Source: Actinomadura craniellae (GTDB lineage: Bacteria; Actinomycetota; Actinomycetes; Streptosporangiales; Streptosporangiaceae). From it: a DNA stretch of 64,000 bases. The position numbers and the translations under genes were made by a program. A model generated the notes under the pieces. The model saw only the letters and a program-made list of their open reading frames with translations, was not told the DNA's origin and did not search any database. Numbering within the stretch: the first letter of the stretch is position 1; every line of letters starts with the position of its first letter. The stretch spans positions 496,001 through 560,000 of the forward strand of contig NZ_QLYX01000003.1 of NCBI RefSeq assembly GCF_003289645.1. The letters are read 5' to 3'. Below are positions 59,964 through 64,000 of the stretch, one piece after another.

Positions 59964-60611
59964 TCACTCCAGGAAGATGTTGCGCAGTTGGTCGCGCTGG
60001 AGCGCTCGGGGCTCGACGCGGTGGCTGTAGTGGAGGTCGGAGATCCGCCGGGCGAGTTGCCAGACGATCGCCTCGTAGGCGTCCGGGCTGGTTTTGGTCA
60101 GGCCGAAGACGCCTTCGTTCCGGTAGTGCTCGGTGTAGTTGGGGTCGGGCAGCCCGGCCGGTGTGAAGCGCTGGACCTTGCTGACCACCGGCGGGATGAT
60201 CTCGCGGGGGGTGGGCGCCCACAGCACGGGGAGGATGGCGGTCGTCCGGTCGGAGCCGGACTCGCGCAGTTTGGTGACCGTACGCTGCGAGAACGCGTGC
60301 CATTCCATCCCGCACCATTCGCTGGTGAGATACGGCATCGACAGCAGCGCGACGAAGATCTGGCAGGTTCCCACCGCGTGCATCAGTTCGTCGGACCATC
60401 GCCCGCCGTCGGGGATCGACCGGTCGATGAATCCCGGATCGGCTCCGGGCGGGCGGCTCACCAGCTGGGAAAGGTTGTCCGAAAGGTCGTCGAAGAACTT
60501 GATCACTTGCCGATTGGGTTCCTGCGCGGGACCGGCCGAGCGCTTTCCCCGGCCCGTATGCGCGTAACTGAGGAAGAACAGCGGTGCCCTGGGGTCGAGA
60601 TCGCTGCACAC
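59964..60611 (-). CDS. TIR-like protein, short FxsC-type
   Basis: 215 residues from GTG 60611 (AGGA six bases upstream). PLFFLSYAHTGRG, DPGFIDRSIPDGGRWSDEL and IFVALLSMPYLTSEWCGMEWHAF parallel the N-terminal half of the next gene's product, but the C-terminal FxsC domain is missing. The two adjacent copies probably arose by duplication. Begins the transcription unit with fxsC and fxsT; about 159 bases separate it from fxsB. Confidence 0.82.
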   Translation of the reverse strand: MCSDLDPRAPLFFLSYAHTGRGKRSAGPAQEPNRQVIKFFDDLSDNLSQLVSRPPGADPGFIDRSIPDGGRWSDELMHAVGTCQIFVALLSMPYLTSEWCGMEWHAFSQRTVTKLRESGSDRTTAILPVLWAPTPREIIPPVVSKVQRFTPAGLPDPNYTEHYRNEGVFGLTKTSPDAYEAIVWQLARRISDLHYSHRVEPRALQRDQLRNIFLE

Positions 60612-60770
60612 CCCGCGTCCTGTTCTCTCGCCCGCCGCGCCGGCCCCAGCGTAGCGGGCGGATCTTCGGCATCGGCGTCCGCCGTGATTCTTTCTCAGTA
60701 ATTCTCGCCGACCTGTGTCATGTGACGAAAATCGGTCGTATCCGAATTCGATTGGTACCGGGAGAAAGGG

Positions 60771-62984
60771 TCAGGACCAGCCCGTCACGGTCGCGTGCAT
60801 CCCCGCGACGAACCGCTCGCCGTGCGCCGTCAGCGCCCTGGTCGCCCGGACGGCCTCGATCGCGTCGCGCACCTCCGACCGGTGCCGCTCGAAGCGGGCC
60901 TCGGCCCCGGGGCGGCCGGCCCGGGCCCGCACCCGCCACAGCTCGGCGATCGCCAGATGCGCGTACACCCCGTGCAGCACGCCCTCCACCGGGCGCGGGT
61001 CGGGCCGCCACGGCACCCGCAGCAGGACCCGCTCCGCGGGGTCGAACAGGCCGTACATGTCGAGCAGCGCGCTCAGCTTGACGTGCTGGAACTCGTGCAC
61101 CAGCAGGACACTCAGGTCCGCGGCGGACGGCGGCAGGGCCACCGCCACCGCGCCGAACGCGTGCCGCGCGGTGCCGCTGCGCCCGTGCCCGGCGGGGTCC
61201 GGCCGCAGCGGCACCACGGCGCGCAGCCCGGCGTCGAGCCCGGCCGCGTACCCGGGCAGTTCCCGGCGCAGTTCCCCCAGCGCGGCCTCCAGGGCCGCCG
61301 ACCAGGCGTCCCACCCGGCGGGGGAGAGCCGCCCGGCGGCCGGCCAGTCCTGGCAGTCGCGGAACGGGTCGAGGTCGTCCACCGCCAGCCCGCCGGCCCG
61401 GCGCACCGGCAGCCACTCGCCGTCCTCGGGCCGCGGTGGCGCGGCGTGTCCCGCCGCCCCCACCCGCAGGGCGCCGTGCCCCGGGACGTGCAGCGCCCCG
61501 TCCCGCACCGGCAGGAGGAGGTCGGGCCGCTCGCCGGCGTGCATCGCGGCGGCCGCGGCAACCCCGGCCAGGTGCGCCCGGTCGAGTTCGGGGTCGGCGC
61601 CGGCCGGCGGGCGCAGGCACCGCACCGCCCAGGCCTGGGTGTAGGGGTGCATGAAGGCCGCGCGGACGGCCTCCGGCCGCGCGGTGTCCAGGTCGGCGAG
61701 CAGCGCCCAGCCGTCGGCCGCGAGCCGGTTCGGCTCCCCCGCGCCGGCCACCGCGGCGACCAGCGCCCGGGTGAGGGACAGCCGCATCTCGGCCAGCGCG
61801 GTCACCGCCGCCGCGTCGCCGGGGCCCGCGGCGAGCGCGTCGAAGGCGCCCTCGGGCAGGGCGTGCCGCGGGGCCTGCGGACGCGGCGCGCCCGCCGTCC
61901 GGGCGATGAGCGCCTTGAGGTCGGCGCAGTACACCGACGGGTTGTCGAACCCGTGGCCGGCGCGGTGCCGGTGCGCGTAGAGGCCGCCGCCGCAGATCCG
62001 CACCACCGGGCAGGCGCGGCAGGTCGCGCACAGCGCCGCCAGCCCGCCCCGGCGCGCGGCGGCCCCCGGGTGCGCCGCCAGGTCGTCGACCGAGTGGGAG
62101 AACACGTCCATGCCGGTGGCGGCCGCGCCGTCGAACGCCGTCTTCAGCGAGTCGGCCTGCTCCCAGCTCCCGTCGGTCTCGACGGTCGCCAGGCCGACCG
62201 GGTCGAGCCCGATCGCCTCGGACCCGCTCGGCCCGCCCCGCGCCGCCGCGGAGATCGAGTCGAACAGCCGGACGGGCACGGGGCGGCCGTCCGCCGTCCA
62301 GCGGGCGTGGACGCGGCCGAGCCAGTCGGCGTACGGGGTCGGGACGCCCGCGGGCCGGGGCGGCGGCGCGTCCCAGGTCGCGTGCGGCAGAAGCAGGTCG
62401 ATCCGGGGCGGCCGCTCGGCGAGCAACGCCTCGTAGACCCGGATCGGGTCGGCGGCCAGGTCGACCGTGCACAGGATGCCCGCGTACAGGTGCCGGTACT
62501 CGGGCCTGCGCAGCAGGGCGAGGCCGCGGAGCACCTGCCGGTGGCTGCTGCGGCCGTCGGCGTACCTGCGGTGCAGGTCGTTGGCCTGCCGGTCGCCGTC
62601 CAGCGAGACGCCCACCCGCACGCCGTACTCGGCGAACAACTCGCACAGCCGCTCGTCGAGCAGCACGCCGTTGGTGTGGATCCGCAGGTCCAGCCGGGTG
62701 ACCGGCTCGATCGCGGCGCGCAGTTCGGCCAGGACGGCCCGGAGCCCGGCGGGGCCGAGCAGGGTCGGCTCACCGCCGTGCAGGACCACGAGCACGCCGT
62801 CGACGCGGTGGGCGGCGGCGTGCTCGGCGATCCGGCGGGCCGCCTGCCGCACCGTGGCCGGCGCCATCGCCGGGGGTTGCCGCCGCCAGCTCTGGTCGGC
62901 GTGCTCGTAGACGTAGCAGTGGTCGCAGGAGAGGTTGCAGCGGCTGTGGACCTTCACCACGAACTGGGTGATCGCCGCCGGCAC
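60771..62984 (-). CDS. fxsB: FxsB radical SAM/SPASM peptide maturase with HExxH domain
   Basis: 737 residues from GTG 62984, nine bases past the fxsA stop. The radical SAM 4Fe-4S motif is CNLSCDHC (Cys16, 20, 23). A SPASM-type Cys cluster (CATCRACPVVRICGGG onward) is near 312-345. The C-terminal half contains HEFQH (about 628-632), the HExxH motif of the mod_HExxH domain often fused or linked to FxsB. FxsB enzymes make a three-residue cyclophane by joining the Phe ring of the precursor's FxS motif to the side chain of the third residue. The HExxH part's role is unknown. Confidence 0.92.
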   Translation of the reverse strand: MPAAITQFVVKVHSRCNLSCDHCYVYEHADQSWRRQPPAMAPATVRQAARRIAEHAAAHRVDGVLVVLHGGEPTLLGPAGLRAVLAELRAAIEPVTRLDLRIHTNGVLLDERLCELFAEYGVRVGVSLDGDRQANDLHRRYADGRSSHRQVLRGLALLRRPEYRHLYAGILCTVDLAADPIRVYEALLAERPPRIDLLLPHATWDAPPPRPAGVPTPYADWLGRVHARWTADGRPVPVRLFDSISAAARGGPSGSEAIGLDPVGLATVETDGSWEQADSLKTAFDGAAATGMDVFSHSVDDLAAHPGAAARRGGLAALCATCRACPVVRICGGGLYAHRHRAGHGFDNPSVYCADLKALIARTAGAPRPQAPRHALPEGAFDALAAGPGDAAAVTALAEMRLSLTRALVAAVAGAGEPNRLAADGWALLADLDTARPEAVRAAFMHPYTQAWAVRCLRPPAGADPELDRAHLAGVAAAAAMHAGERPDLLLPVRDGALHVPGHGALRVGAAGHAAPPRPEDGEWLPVRRAGGLAVDDLDPFRDCQDWPAAGRLSPAGWDAWSAALEAALGELRRELPGYAAGLDAGLRAVVPLRPDPAGHGRSGTARHAFGAVAVALPPSAADLSVLLVHEFQHVKLSALLDMYGLFDPAERVLLRVPWRPDPRPVEGVLHGVYAHLAIAELWRVRARAGRPGAEARFERHRSEVRDAIEAVRATRALTAHGERFVAGMHATVTGWS

Positions 62985-62993
62985 GGGGTCGGC

Positions 62994-63170
62994 TCAGATG
63001 CAGGAGTTGAACGTCGCGACCCGGACCCGCTCGGGGTCGTCGGCCTCATCGAGAATGCGGCCGACGAGGGCGTCGACGATTCCGCCGGGATCCGTGCCCA
63101 ACCGGCCCAGCGGTACGTCTCGTACATCGGGGACCGGGATTTCTTCGAGGGCGAGTTCCGTGGGGCCCAT
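62994..63170 (-). CDS. fxsA: FxSxx-COOH cyclophane RiPP precursor FxsA
   Basis: 58 residues from ATG 63170 with GGGGAGGA seven bases upstream. The leader has EEIPVPDVRDVPLGRLG and DALVGRILDEADDPERVRV, and the protein ends in FNSCI, matching the FxSxx-COOH rule exactly (Phe-Asn-Ser-Cys-Ile, free C-terminus). The core is therefore only five residues. The Cys next to the expected cyclophane could add another modification. It is directly upstream of fxsB. Confidence 0.9.
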   Translation of the reverse strand: MGPTELALEEIPVPDVRDVPLGRLGTDPGGIVDALVGRILDEADDPERVRVATFNSCI

Positions 63171-63261
63171 TGCCGATTCCTCCCCGCAGCCATGACACGA
63201 AGTCGGCGTTAGTGGTATGGAGTTCTCGTCGTCAGGCTAGGTGACGAATAGCGGTTTGTCA

Positions 63262-64000
63262 TCAGCGTGCGCGCGCCCGCCACATGGTGTGCTCTCGGGA
63301 GACGGCGGTCTCCGACCGCTCGCAGAATGCGGCCCATTGCGCCGGATCGTCGCCGACCTGTTCGGATTCGGTGCTGATGACGAGCAGTTCGTTCACCGCC
63401 AGCCGGTAGGCGGCCGTAAGCGGCCAATATTGGCGCAGTTGCGTCCAGGCGGTGATCGACGCGAGGCAGGCGGCGGCGATGCCGAGCGCGTCGAGGTCGA
63501 TCTTTCCGGTGGCCCGCAGCAGCGCGCCGGCGAATCCGGCCGCGCCGAGGGTGACGGTCAGGACGCGCCAGCGGCGGGCGAGTTGCTCCACCCGCCGGGC
63601 CTTGCCCTGGTACCAGTCGATCTGGTCCTGCACCCGGTACCGGATGTAGGAGGCGCGCTTGACCTCCAGCGGGGCGTCCCGCAGGGCGTGCATGGCCGGG
63701 CTGATCGTGAAGTGCGGGTCGTCCGGCGGGGGATGCGCCAGCCGCAGGTGCTGGAGCGACGCCAGGATCGCCCGCATCCGCTCCAGGAAGAGGCCGTCGG
63801 CCGTCGCGTCGTCCTCGAAGGGCGCGGCGCGCATGACGTACTTCCAGCTCATCGTCTTGATCGACTCGGCTGCGGCCCGGCCGTCGTACCAGCGGCGCTG
63901 GGCCTCGCCGCCGCCCAGCCAGGCGCCGCCCAGGGTGGCCAGCGCGAACAGCAGGGCGGCGCCCAGGTCGGCGGCCCCGTGCCAGGACGGCCCGTCCCTC
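63262..64000 (-). CDS. DUF4231 (SLATT-like) membrane protein, 5' end cut by window edge
   Basis: The frame runs from the right edge to the stop at 63262; about 246 residues are visible and no start is in the window. An in-frame ATG at 63852 is internal: family content (LGAALLFALATLGGAWLGGG, WYDGRAAAESIKTMSWKYVM) continues upstream of it. Two hydrophobic hairpins, a long charged helix (RRVEQLARRWR) between them and the ELLVISTESEQ tail match DUF4231. SLATT-type membrane proteins are proposed pore-forming effectors in nucleotide-signalling conflict systems. It lies 91 bases upstream of fxsA on the same strand. Confidence 0.8.
   Translation of the reverse strand, partial: RDGPSWHGAADLGAALLFALATLGGAWLGGGEAQRRWYDGRAAAESIKTMSWKYVMRAAPFEDDATADGLFLERMRAILASLQHLRLAHPPPDDPHFTISPAMHALRDAPLEVKRASYIRYRVQDQIDWYQGKARRVEQLARRWRVLTVTLGAAGFAGALLRATGKIDLDALGIAAACLASITAWTQLRQYWPLTAAYRLAVNELLVISTESEQVGDDPAQWAAFCERSETAVSREHTMWRARAR

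Noticed and set aside
1-64000. CRISPR arrays, tRNA or rRNA genes, transposases
   Set aside because: No repeat-spacer series, tRNA cloverleaf-like segment or transposase-like protein was found on reading both strands.

Overview
High-GC actinomycete DNA. Codons are strongly GC-biased at third positions, and the gene families are typical of streptomycetes and related filamentous actinomycetes: Scr1-type regulators with DUF397 partners, a SARP/BTAD protein, HATPase_c_2 ATP-binding proteins, BREX type 2 (Pgl), and an FxSxx-COOH RiPP cluster. The sequence alone does not fix a genus. I see no tRNA, rRNA, CRISPR array, insertion sequence or replication origin.

Layout. Positions 1-12000 are mostly ordinary housekeeping and accessory genes: a short-chain dehydrogenase, alpha/beta hydrolases, an aldo/keto reductase, an erythromycin-esterase-like enzyme, an L,D-transpeptidase lipoprotein, and small membrane or secreted proteins. 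Positions 12046-22986 hold a signalling region. A nucleotide-cyclase-like protein with a C-terminal effector-associated domain (EAD2-like) faces an Scr1-type regulator. Beyond a DUF397 gene and a strong bidirectional terminator runs a tightly packed eight-gene operon (14696-22986): SARP-like protein, degenerate-P-loop/HEAT-like protein, SPFH-like protein, PP2C phosphatase, Ser/Thr kinase, vWA protein, a 61-residue protein, and a zinc-ribbon protein with a C-terminal membrane anchor. The phosphatase/kinase/vWA set recalls the TerY-P triad. The complete assembly is the best candidate here for an undescribed system.

Positions 23004-45807 carry a complete BREX type 2 system, all on the minus strand, in two blocks: pglW-pglX, and pglY-pglZ-brxD-brxHI. 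Between the blocks sit an ATP-binding regulator-like gene on the minus strand and a plus-strand cargo of two overlapping P-loop kinases, a beta-solenoid membrane protein resembling a pore, and a second Scr1/DUF397 pair. The pglX gene is a composition mosaic. Its GC content drops abruptly within the codons of the NPPY methyltransferase motif and stays low to the 3' end and into the neighbouring DUF397 gene. This suggests exchange of the target-recognition part.

Next to pglW, facing away from it, is a coupled pair (DUF262/GmrS-like plus CBS-HEPN-like), then a phospholipase-D-like protein and a protein with a papain-like Cys/His arrangement. Positions 52016-54890 hold a regulator, a peptidoglycan-binding domain protein and a hydrolase. 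Positions 54835-63170 are an FxSxx-COOH cyclophane RiPP cluster: a 58-residue precursor ending in FNSCI, the FxsB radical SAM/SPASM/HExxH enzyme, two TIR-like FxsC proteins, and a 1315-residue ParA-like/NB-ARC/TPR protein (FxsT). A DUF4231 (SLATT-like) membrane gene runs off the right edge. From about 12 kb rightwards the window reads as a conflict/defence island.
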